This document shows, piece after piece, positions 24,086-35,346 of a stretch of 64,000 bases of DNA. The notes beneath the pieces were generated by a model. It saw only the letters and a program-made list of their open reading frames with translations. It was not told the origin of the DNA and did no database searches. Each line of letters opens with the position of its first letter. Position 1 is the first letter of the stretch. The translations under genes and the position numbers were made by a program. Source of the stretch: Poronia punctata (Eukaryota > Ascomycota > Sordariomycetes > Xylariales > Xylariaceae); NCBI GenBank assembly GCA_022579005.1, contig MU401502.1, positions 152,287-216,286 of the forward strand, written 5' to 3'.

Positions 24086-26889
24086 ATGAAGTTATCACTC
24101 CTATATACCACCATCATCCTCTCCATCACATTCACATTTACATCCTCATGCCAAGCCAGTAGTACCTCGTGGGAAGAAACAGCGCGGTTGAAAACCCAGA
24201 GGACGAATTCAAAGATTCCTTCGAAATGGATCCTTGATGAAGAGGTTGTTGTACGGGCGAGAGAACAGCAGAGGATTACGGGGAGGGATATTGATGGGTT
24301 TTTGAGGACGCTTGGAGATGGGGATTTGAGTTTGGGAGTGGATGTGGATGTGGACAGGGATGGGGATGTGGAGATGGAAATGGAAATGGAAATGACGGCG
24401 GAGAAAGCGGTGAGCATAACGAATATGGATGTAAAGGATATTCTGAAGGATCTTGAAAAGGGGGTTCTGAGGTCGACGGAGGTTGTGCTGGCTTTTTGTG
24501 TTAGGGGGGCCGTCATCCATCAGGTTGTGAGTCTCATTTTTTTCCCGTTGCCCCTTTTTCTTTTCATTTTTCGTTACTTTTTGGGAGAGGGTGGTTTCTT
24601 TTGCTAATAGAGGTCAAATGATAAATAAAGCACCCCGTCTTCTTAGACATTGCTTTCGTTGAAGCTATACAGGAAGCAGCAGCAGCGCAAGAGGCCAAAG
24701 AAGAACGGGGACCACTATACGGTCTTCCGTTTACTGTCAAGGATGTTTTTCATGCAAAGGGTATGGAGACTTCGGGGAGTTTGGTGGGGTGGTTTAATTC
24801 GACGGATATTAACACAAATAGGGGGAAGAGGAGTGTTAATGGGTTTTATGATTTTCATGCTGGTGATGGGTTTGAGATGAATCGGATGGAGGGGGATAGT
24901 GAGGTTGTTAAGAGGGTTAGGGATGCTGGGGGGATTGTTATTGGGAAGGTGAGTGAGTCCGAGTCTGATATAGGTTGAGTGGTGGTGGTTTGGGGTTGTT
25001 GATTGACTGACAGATTTGTTTAGACTACTGTTATGCAATCTACTTGGGTAAGAAAAAGAAGCGGAAAAACTGAGGGCTGGAATGGACTGACATATATGGC
25101 ATGATTCAGGCTGCCGACACGAATAATAACATTCTCGGCGAACTGACGAATCCTTGGAATAAGAAGTTGACTCCAGGCGGATCGACGGGGGGTAAGATAG
25201 GATGAAATTCATCCCCCCCTTCTTCTAACAGCGCTGACCTGTCTTAGGTGAAGGCGTGTTACAAGCTCTACGCGGTGCTGCCTTTGGGATAGGGGAAGAC
25301 AGCGGTGAGTAACCCAACCTTACCTACCTATAAAAAAGAATCCCGAGTGACTTAACATCACAATATATAGGTGGCTCTGTCTCGATGCCGTCGAGCTTCA
25401 ACGGTATATACTCCCTAAAACCCTCATCCGGATATTCCATCTCGACACTTTCAAATGGGATTAGGGTCTTGGAGCCGAGGGAAGGTCGCTTGACGATGGA
25501 AGGTGCTGTTAACTTTGTACGTTTTTGATAAAGGTAACTTGGGAGTTTGGCTGTTTTCTGATGTTTGTTTATTATAGGGCACTCGGATCGAAGCGATTGA
25601 GATCACAGCACCTGGAATTATGACGGCGTCTTTTTCGGCTTTGAAAGAGGTTTATAAGTCGACTACTGCTGGAGAGACGACTGAACCTTTGAGGTCGTTG
25701 AATATTGCGGTTCTTGATGATGGTAGATCTGTCTCTTTTACACACTCTCTCTCGATCCTCTTCTATTCCAGGGACACAGAGAAAAGAAAAGAGCTGACGT
25801 TTCTTTCAGATGGTGCGATAACACCCCACCCCCCTATTCAAAGGGTCTTCAAACAAGCCAAGGACAAACTACTAGAGAATGGCGTAAGTCCCTCTCCTCC
25901 CCCCCCCTCCCTTCCTGTATAAAAGATTAATCATCTTTCTTTTCAAGGCCACAACGACATTTAAATGGCAAGGAACCCCATCATCCAACGTATCCAGTAT
26001 CCAGGTAAGAACGCGATACTTACCTAACAAATCATGACTTCCCCCCTAATCCTCCTAATCAAATAAAAAAGGGAACCCTAGCCCGAAACGACGACTGCAT
26101 AGACGTCTTCCACTACCGCGAAATCTCCGGCGAGCCCTTTGTCAAAGAACTAATCGATACCGGGTTCCAAGACCTCTTACCCGACGGACCGGGAGGATGG
26201 GATGCGGATCGACAGAGACAATTGGATGAGGCGGTTGAGTTGAGGGATCGGTATAGGATGGAATATGAGAGGATATTTGATGGTTTGTTTTCTTCTTCTC
26301 TTCTTCTTTTTCTTCTTGCTTTTGGAGGAGATCTTGAATTAAGTTTTAACGATTGATTGCAAACAGAGAATAATGCTCATGCCCTCATCATGCCCGTCAC
26401 TGCTTCTACGGCTTGGAAGGTCGGAGATGGCGTTAATGGACAATGTGAGTTTTACCTTTTATCCCCACATACATAACATGACATAAGGAGGGGTTTTAAT
26501 AAAAGAAATTTGAATACATAGCATACACAACATATGCCAATGTCCTCAATGTTCCAGTCATTACTATCCCGGCTGGTTTCGTCTCGCGAGATGTAGATGT
26601 GATGCCGGAGGATTTTCAAGGGTTTAGTGACGTTGATGTTGAGCATATGGCGAGGTGTAAGTTTTTCTTTTGGCCTTTTCTATCCATCTACCTTTCTTGT
26701 GAGTGGGTGGGAATCGGATGAATGAATTAATGAATGGATGTTGACGTTGATTAAAAAATAGATGCCCCTGATGAAGTCGACGGAATGCCTGTTTCTGTCA
26801 TGATTCTAGGTAGGAAAGATGGGGAATATGATCTTCTTGCTGTTGCTGAATTTATTGTTGAGGCGTTGGCGGAGGAGGAGGAGGAATAA
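24086..26889 (+). CDS. Amidase signature family enzyme with leader-like N-terminus
   Basis: Thirteen exons: 24086-24526, 24631-24948, 25024-25047, 25110-25191, 25248-25304, 25371-25516, 25578-25722, 25810-25883, 25948-26004, 26072-26282, 26367-26444, 26522-26656 and 26762-26889 (631 residues). Catalytic features of the amidase Ser-cisSer-Lys triad are visible: Lys in GLPFTVKDVF, the Gly-Ser loop LTPGGSTGGEG, and GIGEDSGGS. The C-terminal YAPDEVDGMPVSVMILGR is typical. Known members hydrolyse amides, but the substrate cannot be told. The first 20-25 residues are hydrophobic like a signal peptide, unusual for a mostly cytosolic family. An acidic repeat (VDVDVDRDGDVEMEMEMEM) sits in the first exon. 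The exon 1/exon 2 junction is the least certain: the chosen acceptor is in frame but purine-rich. Exon 3 is only 24 nt. Confidence 0.85.
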
Positions 26890-28593
26890 TTGTTGGCAGT
26901 TTAGGAAAGAGCATGGTACAAAATCTAGTCTACTATATTGAGGCTATATTCGTCCCCGTACTCACTTGATAAAATAAAACATGGTGAGGCGCTACTTGAG
27001 GAAGCAGTACGATGATAAATAGTAATGATGATTGTAAACGGTTATGAGGCTTCATCATAGAAATTCCAAAATGAAATTTGTTTATTGAAGACTTCTCTAC
27101 AAACTAACTATAGCCGAAGATAATGCGGGGGATAAATAAAGGGGGGTTTAGCTTTTTACCTCCGAGTCTCCGACCCCTGACCTACCTAGGAGGAAATGCG
27201 AAAATATCGAAATTGCACATTGGCAAACAACCTATTGTACAATCCTTGATCGCGATTTAATCTCTCAAGTATATCAGCAATATTTCAGTCTTACCCTTTC
27301 CTTTGCCAGGTAGGAATTAGTAGGTCAGGTTATGACAAATCTTTTATTTTTCTTCATACGCAAGAGTGACCCCCCCACCCCCCAACGAACCGGGGATCTG
27401 GTTCACCTCGGTAATGCAACAATATAATAGGTATATCCTTATCCCTGCCGCATAAGAAAAAGATAACGTGAGCACGCACGCGGCTCTACTCGTAAAGGAT
27501 GGCGCGGCAAGCGCTTTTTTAATAAGCTGTTCTCAACGCAGCAGATAATTACATGTACTGAAATAACTAATCTAGGACAACCCCTCATATTGATGGCTGT
27601 TGTTTCCTCTAGCTTCTCAGCTTTATTAGATCTGCATGTTCGCCATAGGTACTGGTAAAAGATTCCACGCTACCGGGAACGCCAACCCTAGCTTGCAGAA
27701 TCTAGCTCCGGGACAAGTAGTTAAAGTAGGTAGGTACCTGGAATGAGCCGGCAGATGTTTCCTTGTATCACGGCATAGAAACTCCAATGATATCCAGCGG
27801 TTTGCTCACGAGTATAAAGCCTCAGCCCTTCCAATTCCCTTAGCCCCCCGGCATAGCCGGACGGAGCTAGGCACTTATTATATTAAGTACCTAGTGTAGC
27901 TACTTACTCGTTTCTGACTTACTTGGGGAGACTGGACATTGTTTTCCTTTTCCTATGTCAGACCATCGTACAACGAAAGTAATGCTGCCAGATCCGACTA
28001 TATCAAATCCGAGCCCTCGGTTCTAAAAAAAGGCTTTATACCCCATGTTCTTACCATGAAATAAATATTATTCGAGAGGCAAGTAAAGCGAAAAGAGTTA
28101 TGGCGCCAAGGGCTAACTAAACTAACCTAGCCTTTCGACTACGGGTGATTATGGAGCCCGTTGTTTTTTATTTTAAAGTTGAAGCGCCCTTTGCGCCGGT
28201 TTATTGTGTTGTAGTGAACTTAAAGACTAACCTTGGACTAAAAGCATGTTTATCATCGAGGATAGATGCAAAGGAAGAAGGAAAGATAGGAAAGGAAAGA
28301 AAGAGAACTACACCTTGAAACACATCCGCCTGTCCGTAAACGACACAGTGGTCCTTCCTGGAAAAATATAAGAAAAAGAACCTGTCCCCGTTCCCGGATA
28401 CCATTCTCTCGGTTTATGACTTGCTTCGAAATCGAAAATAGTTCGAAATACTAGCTCGTACTCTTTGTCACTTACACATAGGTGGAAGAATATTAAACTT
28501 ACTTGAATTTTTAGTCGTCGCATGCCTTACTTCCATCCATCATCATAAACTTATATATAAATACCGCCGCACAACAAGCAACATCCACCAACT
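26890..28593. other. Intergenic, no gene recognised
   Basis: About 1.7 kb containing TAGGTAGGTACC-type words near 27727-27737, short C-runs near 27370, and the promoter of the SET gene at the distal end. No open frame here has a recognisable domain. Confidence 0.5.
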
Positions 28594-29163
28594 ATGACGG
28601 CATCAAACCCCAGCCAGAGCCAAGAGATAGAGCTCCTCCCCGCATGGGTGAACCCGGATCTCGACAGACTCATGGTCGTGCGCAAAGGCACAGGCGACTT
28701 CAGTTCGTGGGCTGAATCCCTCGTCGACCTACCAGCGGGAGCTCTCTTCGCCCGCATCACAGGCGTGACGCCAAAGTACGGAAACAACAGCGATTTAGAG
28801 TCGAGGGAGAAGGAGCGCACATATTCGTCCCTACAAGTAAGCCGGAACTTGTCCATCGAGCTCAACTCCGATCTCCTGTACATGAATCACAGCTGCGAGC
28901 CTAGCTTGGAGATCGACACGGCGCGCATGGAGGTACGCGTCGCTGCTGGTCGCGGTTTGCGCAAAGGTGACGCTCTCACTTTCTTCTACCCGAGTACGGA
29001 GGCTGCTATGGCGCAGCCTTTCGATTGCAGGTGCGGTAGTAAGAAGTGTCTTGGTCGTGTGCGTGGCGCTTCCGAGCTACCGAAGGAGGGCTTGGAGGGG
29101 TATTATTTGAATGACTATATCAGGGAGTTACTGGCAGAGAAGAACGGGACGGCCAAGGTGTAG
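28594..29163 (+). CDS. Small SET-domain protein
   Basis: A single exon of 189 residues. The C-terminal half of a SET domain is visible: NHSCEPSLEI (the NHSC core that helps bind S-adenosylmethionine), then LTFFYPSTE with the late-SET tyrosine, then a post-SET-like CRCGSKKCLG. SET proteins are usually lysine methyltransferases. This one is short and has no accessory reader domain, so its substrate is unknown and need not be histone. The start ATG is followed by MTASNPSQSQ, a plausible N-terminus, with 5' sequence free of a longer in-frame extension of quality. Confidence 0.85.
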   Translation: MTASNPSQSQEIELLPAWVNPDLDRLMVVRKGTGDFSSWAESLVDLPAGALFARITGVTPKYGNNSDLESREKERTYSSLQVSRNLSIELNSDLLYMNHSCEPSLEIDTARMEVRVAAGRGLRKGDALTFFYPSTEAAMAQPFDCRCGSKKCLGRVRGASELPKEGLEGYYLNDYIRELLAEKNGTAKV

Positions 29164-30184
29164 CTCGGTTATGTATTGCCTTGACCTTTACCTTGTACCA
29201 TACCGAGAGAGAAAAGAGAGAGAAATAAAGGGTGGTAAAGACATAAGCCTGCCCCAGAGATGTGCGAATATCCGCGCAGGGGACTGACCTCTTAACACCA
29301 ATCTTGAACTGTTCCAAAACTGCCATATTGTCTACAGCTGCATCATCGGTCGCAAGAGATACGTCCGGGTAGTGGTGACGGGGCCTCGCTTCGTTCCGCC
29401 TTTGGAGAACCAAATAATCTCCAGACGAGTCTGCTTTCCATGAAAGGCAAAACCCCTTCCACTTGAGTATCTTGTCGGACGGCATCAATATAATCGGTAT
29501 TCAGCACCTATTCCACATCTATTTTTCTATCGAGACCGAACCCGTCAACGGACAAGCAAGTACTCTCCGATCAGTCACACGACCAGGATCCAAAGAAACT
29601 ACCTTCGGGGCAGAAAATCAACGTGGCCAAGACACGATGGGATTTGACCGACAGGAGCGGTGCATCGTTTCGTCTGTCGACTAATACACGGCGTGTTGTA
29701 GATGCAGAAAACCCATGGGCTGTCGTAAGTAAGGGTTGGAACTTGCAGAATGTATCGAATTGATTAATAGGCGGCACCTGCCATAAAAAAAGACGAGTGA
29801 ACTTGCTAGGTCACCATAATCTCCTATTTTTTTTTCTTTCGTCCTCGTGTGAAGTTGCGAGCCCGCGATGGGAAAGCACGGCCTAGGTGTCTTGTAGCTG
29901 TATTATCAGCGGTGAACTCGTCCTAGGATATGCCGTCATCGCCGATAGGACCTCAATTCCTCAAGAATAAAATAAGCGGGGCCGCCCTTCCGATATGGAT
30001 ATGGACAATTGGATTATCGCGCGCATCTCTTTCTCTTTAACCTAACGTTAGCACTTTTTTCCTTCCTACTCTAATAACAACCTTTTATTTTCTTAATTAC
30101 AAACGATAGACTATAGATCGATTGATTGTTTTGTTTCAAGCCAGCCAACCGAAACGAGCACATTAATAAAGAAAGAAAGAAAGA
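29164..30184. other. Intergenic, no gene recognised
   Basis: About 1 kb with 3' UTR of the SET gene and the promoter of the hydrolase gene. The frames at 29120-29488 (minus) and 29463-29684 (plus) have no family resemblance. A GAAAGAAAGAAAGAA stretch immediately precedes the hydrolase ATG. Confidence 0.5.
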
Positions 30185-31406
30185 ATGGTCCAGCGCATCA
30201 TACGAGTTCTGCCCCTCCGAACGATACGGGCCTATTCATCCACAAGTACAAGAAGTAATAATAATAGAGTCCAATTGGTATTCGATCACCATGCGCCCCC
30301 GAATGCCGAGACCAGCCGACATCGACAAGATGCGCCTATAATATTCATGCACGGCTTGTTCGGGTCCAAGAAGAATAATCGCAGTGTGAGCAAGTGAGTC
30401 GGGTCGGGTTCAGTTCAAGGGAAAGACAAGAAAGAAATATCGCTGATGGGGTTATTTTTCGACTATAGGGTTCTGGCAAGGGACCTCAAAAGACATGTTT
30501 ACGCAATCGTAAGCGCTCTCTTTCTTTGGTTTCTATGCTTGGCTTGGAATTCTAACATGGGGAATTTCCCCTTGATTAGGACTTGCGCAACCATGGCGAC
30601 TCGCCGCATGCGCCTCGCCACGATTATGTCGCCATGGCCGATGACGTCGCGGGCTTCATCAGCGAGCACGGGCTCAAGGAACCGACCCTAATAGGACACT
30701 CGATGTAAGCCTTTTCGCCGCCGTCCGTCCGTCCGTCCTAGAAACTTCTTGTCCGATCATAACACAAAAGTCCACTAACGCCGCCCTCTCGCCTCTCTTC
30801 AGGGGCGCAAAGACAGCCATGACACTAGCGCTAGACCAACCATCTCTCATCTCGGACATCGTCTCTGTAGACAATGCGCCCATAGACGCCCAACTAGGCC
30901 GGAGTTTCGCGACGTACGTCCGCGGGATGCGAAAGATAGAAGAGGCCCGGGCGACGCGTCAGGCCGAGGCCGACGAAATCCTAGCCTCTTACGAGCCCGA
31001 CCTCCCGATCCGGCAATTCCTTCTCGGAAACATGACACGAGTACCCGACGAGAATGACAGCAAGAAGAACGTGCTCAAGTTCAGGATCCCCCTCGACACA
31101 TTGGGCAAGAGCCTCGACCATTTGGGCGACTTCCCGTTCCGTGACCCGGACCAGAACCGCTTCGAGAAGCCGGCCCTCTTCGTTCGCGGGTCCAAGAGCA
31201 CATATGTTCCCGACGAGGCCATCCCCATTATTGGTCGCTTCTTCCCGCGCTTCTCGCTAGTCGACGTCGATGCGGGTCACTGGCTGATTTCCGAGAAACC
31301 GTCCGACTTTTTGAAAGGTGAGTATATCCTCTTTAAGATCGGGTCAGCTAGGAATACTGACTCGCTGTTTCTAGCCGTTGTCGAATTCCTCACCCCAAAA
31401 GAATAG
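30185..31406 (+). CDS. Alpha/beta hydrolase, ABHD11/Imo32-like, probably mitochondrial
   Basis: Exons 30185-30393, 30469-30508, 30580-30704, 30803-31317 and 31375-31406 give 306 residues. The N-terminus (MVQRIIRVLPLRTIRAYSST) is Arg-rich without acidic residues and looks like a mitochondrial targeting peptide. The oxyanion region is IIFMHGLFGSKKNNRS, the nucleophile elbow is GHSMGA, and a late histidine lies in DAGHWLISEKP; these fit the ABHD11/yeast Imo32 family. DLRNHGDSPHAPRHDY, typical of the family, spans the exon 2-exon 3 junction. Human ABHD11 protects lipoylated dehydrogenase subunits; whether this holds here is inference. It is convergent with the Rab18 gene. Confidence 0.92.
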
Positions 31407-31790
31407 AGAAAAACAAGACAAGACAATACAGTAAAGCGACATTTATATAAACAGGGCTCGTAAATAGAATTTATCATATATAGCGATTAGGAGGCAGGGA
31501 TATCACCTAACCTGGTATAGAGGGTAATGTACAAAAGCATACGCGCCATGAAAGAAAGACAGACAAGTCTATATAGGGAGGCGCCCGGCGTTTCATTTTC
31601 CATAGTCGACCATCCAATCTATTACCCATAGACATCTATCCGAGAAAAGACTACACAAGACATAGACTTGGTTGCAAATATAAAAGGAAAAGAGGGACAA
31701 GGTGAGAATCAGGGGTTGAGGCAGGCGCAAGGGAAATAAAATAGTAGAAATATACCCGGGTATGAAGCAAATTCCGAAATCGAGTCGAGT
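31407..31790. other. Convergent 3' intergenic spacer
   Basis: Less than 400 nt separate the stop codons of the hydrolase gene (+) and the Rab18 gene (-). AATAAAATAG near 31735 and AT-rich segments could serve 3' end formation. No gene seen. Confidence 0.5.
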
Positions 31791-32943
31791 TCAGCAAGAA
31801 CAAGGGTTCGACGAGAACCCATCCTCTTGAAGGACCGTAGACCTGGACCCGCCTGCTAACAGCTGGGGCTTCTGCACGATGCGATCGACGACCTCGACAA
31901 AGGGCGTCTTGATGTTGTCGCGCGTCTTGGAACTGACCTCGCAGAACCCGGCGCAACCCTGCGCCTCGGCAAAAGCCTTGCCCTCCTCATACGACACTGC
32001 GCGACTGCCTGCAGACGCCTTATCTAGTTTGCTTCCGACCTATTCTGTGTTTTAGCGAAGTGAACCGAAAAATCGACAGACGGAGGATGGATGGGGTGGG
32101 GGAAGAAGATGAAATTCAACAAACCAGGTATAAAACTGCGTCTGGGTGCGCGTTCGTTCTAGCCTCGTCGAACCATTTCTCCATGCTCGCGAAGCTCTGC
32201 TTATTCGTGATGTCGTAGACTAATATGACGCCGTGGGCGCCGCGGTAGTAGCTCGTTGAGAGCGTGCGGAATCTCTCCTGGCCGGCCTATATGATGATCA
32301 GTCAAACCACCCACTAGGCATAGTTCTACGCAGCCAAACACCCATAAATGCGTGGTGAATTATATATGCGAATATGGGATAAAGTAACGAAAGTGGCAGT
32401 GCTTACAGTGTCGAATATATTTAGCTTATAAGCCTTGCCCCTGACAGCCAGCTTCTTCATCTGCGACGAGTTAGAAACAGGCAAAACGCAGAACAGAAAG
32501 AAAAGAGAAGAGAATTGTTTCTTTAATCCGACTACCTGACTAGGTAATCAGTAGGGAAACCCCCTTTTCTTTCCCTATCCGGGGTGTGATATGTGAAATA
32601 ACAACTCACTTTGAAATCAATACCAATAGTCGCCGTCGAAGATTCCGGGTCAAAGTGATCCTCGCAATCTAAGATAGTTCGGTCAGCACGACACGATTTA
32701 TATCCTAGAAACAAGAGGAAGCAAGAATAAGGTGGCTAGTATCTTATCTTACATCTGATTAATACTACCCAGACATATATATCGTCAGCTTGTGATACAT
32801 ATACTAGAGTTTATCACCGAGGGAAACAAAAAACAAAATAAACGCGGCTGAAGGACAACAGACAACTCACATGCGGATTTCCCGGCACTCGAAGGTCCGA
32901 TAATCAAAATCTTTAACACGGGCAGGACATCCTCCGACGACAT
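31791..32943 (-). CDS. Rab18-like small GTPase with a 12-nt micro-exon
   Basis: Exons 32943-32871, 32764-32753, 32668-32610, 32460-32407, 32286-32125 and 32039-31791 give 202 residues. The 12-nt exon 2 supplies residues 25-29, so the P-loop helix reads [17 protein letters not shown]. Further motifs are [10 protein letters not shown] (switch I), [10 protein letters not shown] (G3), and SSK (G5). The C-terminus CSC is a geranylgeranylation signal. The family is Rab18 by these and by [15 protein letters not shown]. The G4 motif reads GSKLD rather than the usual GNKxD. Rab18 proteins act at ER, lipid-droplet and secretory membranes; the role here is inferred. All exon phases close. Confidence 0.93.
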
Positions 32944-34221
32944 GGTGGGCGAAGCGGGCGGGTCTTTTCTTTCCCTTCTCAACGTTTGTTTGATATGTCT
33001 TTTCTTCGGATTTTCTTTTCTTGATCGTCGAGTTTAAAATATCGTCACTCGAGGGGACTTTTTCTTTCTTGTCTTGTTGTACAGTCAATCAGTCAATCTT
33101 GCCACCACACCAGCTGGTACACCGTACGACGGGGATCTGGTTGGCGGAGGAAACTAAAACACACAAAGGGCACGGGACTTGCTTCTCTGGTACAACACAC
33201 GGCCAGTGAGATGAAAGCAGATAAGAAGAGAGAAAGACAGAGAAACAAATTGCGAAACGAAAAAATCGGGTAAAGATGGCACTGGCACACTGGGTAATGG
33301 TAATGGGTTGCAGGGATTATATTCGAGACAAGGTTGAGGATGTGAGGAATAAGGCGGGAAGAAAGTATAAATCAATACCGTATTGTATGTTTTGTAGGTA
33401 TTGACTACGTGTAAAGCTATCGGAGAAGAGAGCTAACGGGGTCACGAGGTTCTGCAACTAGGCTTGTCTTATTAAGCGTTGCGGTATTGCCGGGCAAAGC
33501 ATATAGATAATCGGAATAGGTTCAATGTTCGGAGTAGTAAAACACTTTATTCTAGAAAAAGAGCATTCTCATTCATCATCACAGCTAGTAAGTAGGTAGG
33601 TATACGGAACCGTGACATGTGATGTACGAGTAGGTTAGATTGGTACGGGGTAAAATGGGCTAGGCTAGGACAACTGGAGTGCAGCCTATAGGGGCCGCGT
33701 AGGTGTCGGCCTATCTGCCCACACAAACTTTAACTCGGATGCTTACATTCTTCAGGTGGGATTCAGCATCACATCCACCTGTAGTCAACTTCAAAGATTT
33801 ATATAGCTTTGGTAGATTTGCAGCTTGCCAGTACATAAACCAGGATTCACTACTCCCTCCTGGCTGCGTACGTATGTACCAGACAAACTCCCAATATTGC
33901 AGATATCGGTGGGTGTGGTATTGTCGAACCTACGTTCTGGGAATGACAAGTCCAGATATCGCCCGGATACACATCAGAGCTTGTGCCCTGTCTGATTGCC
34001 GACATCTGTCTTTCAAATTTTTCTTGGTTTAAACCAGAGACATTTTCGTCACATTCGTTATAGACAGATCCCATGTGTAATCAGCTAACGTTCTCATTCA
34101 TCGTTTTTGAGGAGTAGCCGTATCCGTGACTTCCTTGCCACGCCCGAATGCAATCAGAAGTGAGACCTAATGCCATTGCAGAAAAACCCACGCCGTTCCA
34201 TGACCAGAGCTCACCACACAA
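32944..34221. other. Rab18 promoter and spacer to eS1 gene
   Basis: About 1.3 kb. The first 200 nt are the Rab18 5' region with a TTTTCTTT-rich composition. Open frames on both strands (for example 33703-34032 plus) lack family resemblance. TAGGTAGGTATAC-type words occur near 33594-33604. Confidence 0.5.
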
Positions 34222-35346
34222 TTAGACCTCTTCTAGCACCCGCTCCTTGAACTCCCGCTCGACCTTCTGTCCATCCTCGTTCGTCGTCGACTCGCCGTGC
34301 AGCGCCATCAGGGCACCGAGGTCGAACTTGGGTGCCTTGAGCAGCTTGACCTTGCGGATGTGAACCTAGAGGGAATAGCAGTGTCAGTAGCCCGTTGATA
34401 TTTATAAAACATGTAACCACTTGGCGAAAGTAAAGGCTTGTGTGACGTACGTTCTGTAGGGGGTAGATGCCCTGGGTGGACTTTTCGATCTCACGTCCAA
34501 TGACCTCGGGGATCAACTTGGAGGTAAGTTGCTGCAGGGTGCAGGTGGCAGCCTCGCGCTGGATGATCTCGACCATCTTCTTTCGGATGGCACGAATTTG
34601 GGAGGAGGCGGCGTAGGTGGTCTTGCGGACCTGGTTGGGCCGGCGCTTGGTGAAGGCAATGGCGAAGAGGCGTAGGAGGTAGTCGTCGGTAGTCTTGACG
34701 GTGATGTTGGCCTCGATCAGAGATTGCCACTTGCGGACAAGAGACCGCAGCTTGTCGGAGGTGAAGTCCAGACCGTAGAAGTTGGTCAGGCAGTTCTTTC
34801 CCTGGATCTCGTCCACCCGCAGCTTAACCTTGCGGAAAGAGTGGTCCTCATCCTTCTGCAGATCGGCGAGGGAGACCTCGATGATCCGGCCCTTGAGGGC
34901 GTCGTTGGCGTTCTTCAAACCGCTCGTGCGGTTGACGAGGGTCTTACCCACACTACAATGCACGTATTAGAAAAATCGCCTGCATTCTCGGGGGAGGTCA
35001 TCGTTCGTACTCTCGCACGTTGAAGGGAGCAGGGGCCTATATCAAATTCTTGGTCAGCCTCAAATTCACACTCGGCGCGCGTCAACCAACGGTTCGGGAA
35101 ATACAAACCTTGATGGAGTACCAGTCCTTGCGGGCGAAGGGGTCCTGGGCCTTCTTCTTCAGGCCCTTCTTTCCCTTGGACAATCTCTTGTTCCTATATG
35201 AAATGGTCGATTAGCTCGATATCCTCCGATAGAAGCGGCGGGGTGCGGTAGCATGGCAATGGGCTGTTTGATATCGAATTCGACAGATGAGAGATTCGGG
35301 CGCTGCCGAAGGAGGGCTTTCGAAAGACTCACTTTCCAACCGCCAT
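34222..35346 (-). CDS. rps1: 40S ribosomal protein eS1 (S3Ae/RPS1)
   Basis: Exons 35346-35333, 35193-35109, 35036-35011, 34952-34451 and 34365-34222 give 256 residues, the usual length. The N-terminus [19 protein letters not shown] and [16 protein letters not shown] are characteristic. The first exon has 14 coding nt and the third 26 nt, an intron-rich 5' end typical of fungal ribosomal protein genes. eS1 is a component of the small subunit platform. The stop codon TAA falls at 34224-34222. Codon use is that of a highly expressed gene (many C- and G-ending codons). Its promoter lies to the right. Confidence 0.97.

Noticed and set aside
24070..24520. Long minus-strand frames opposite amidase exon 1
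   Set aside because: They are antisense shadows: the low-complexity acidic repeat on the coding strand yields His/Ser-rich translations on the other.
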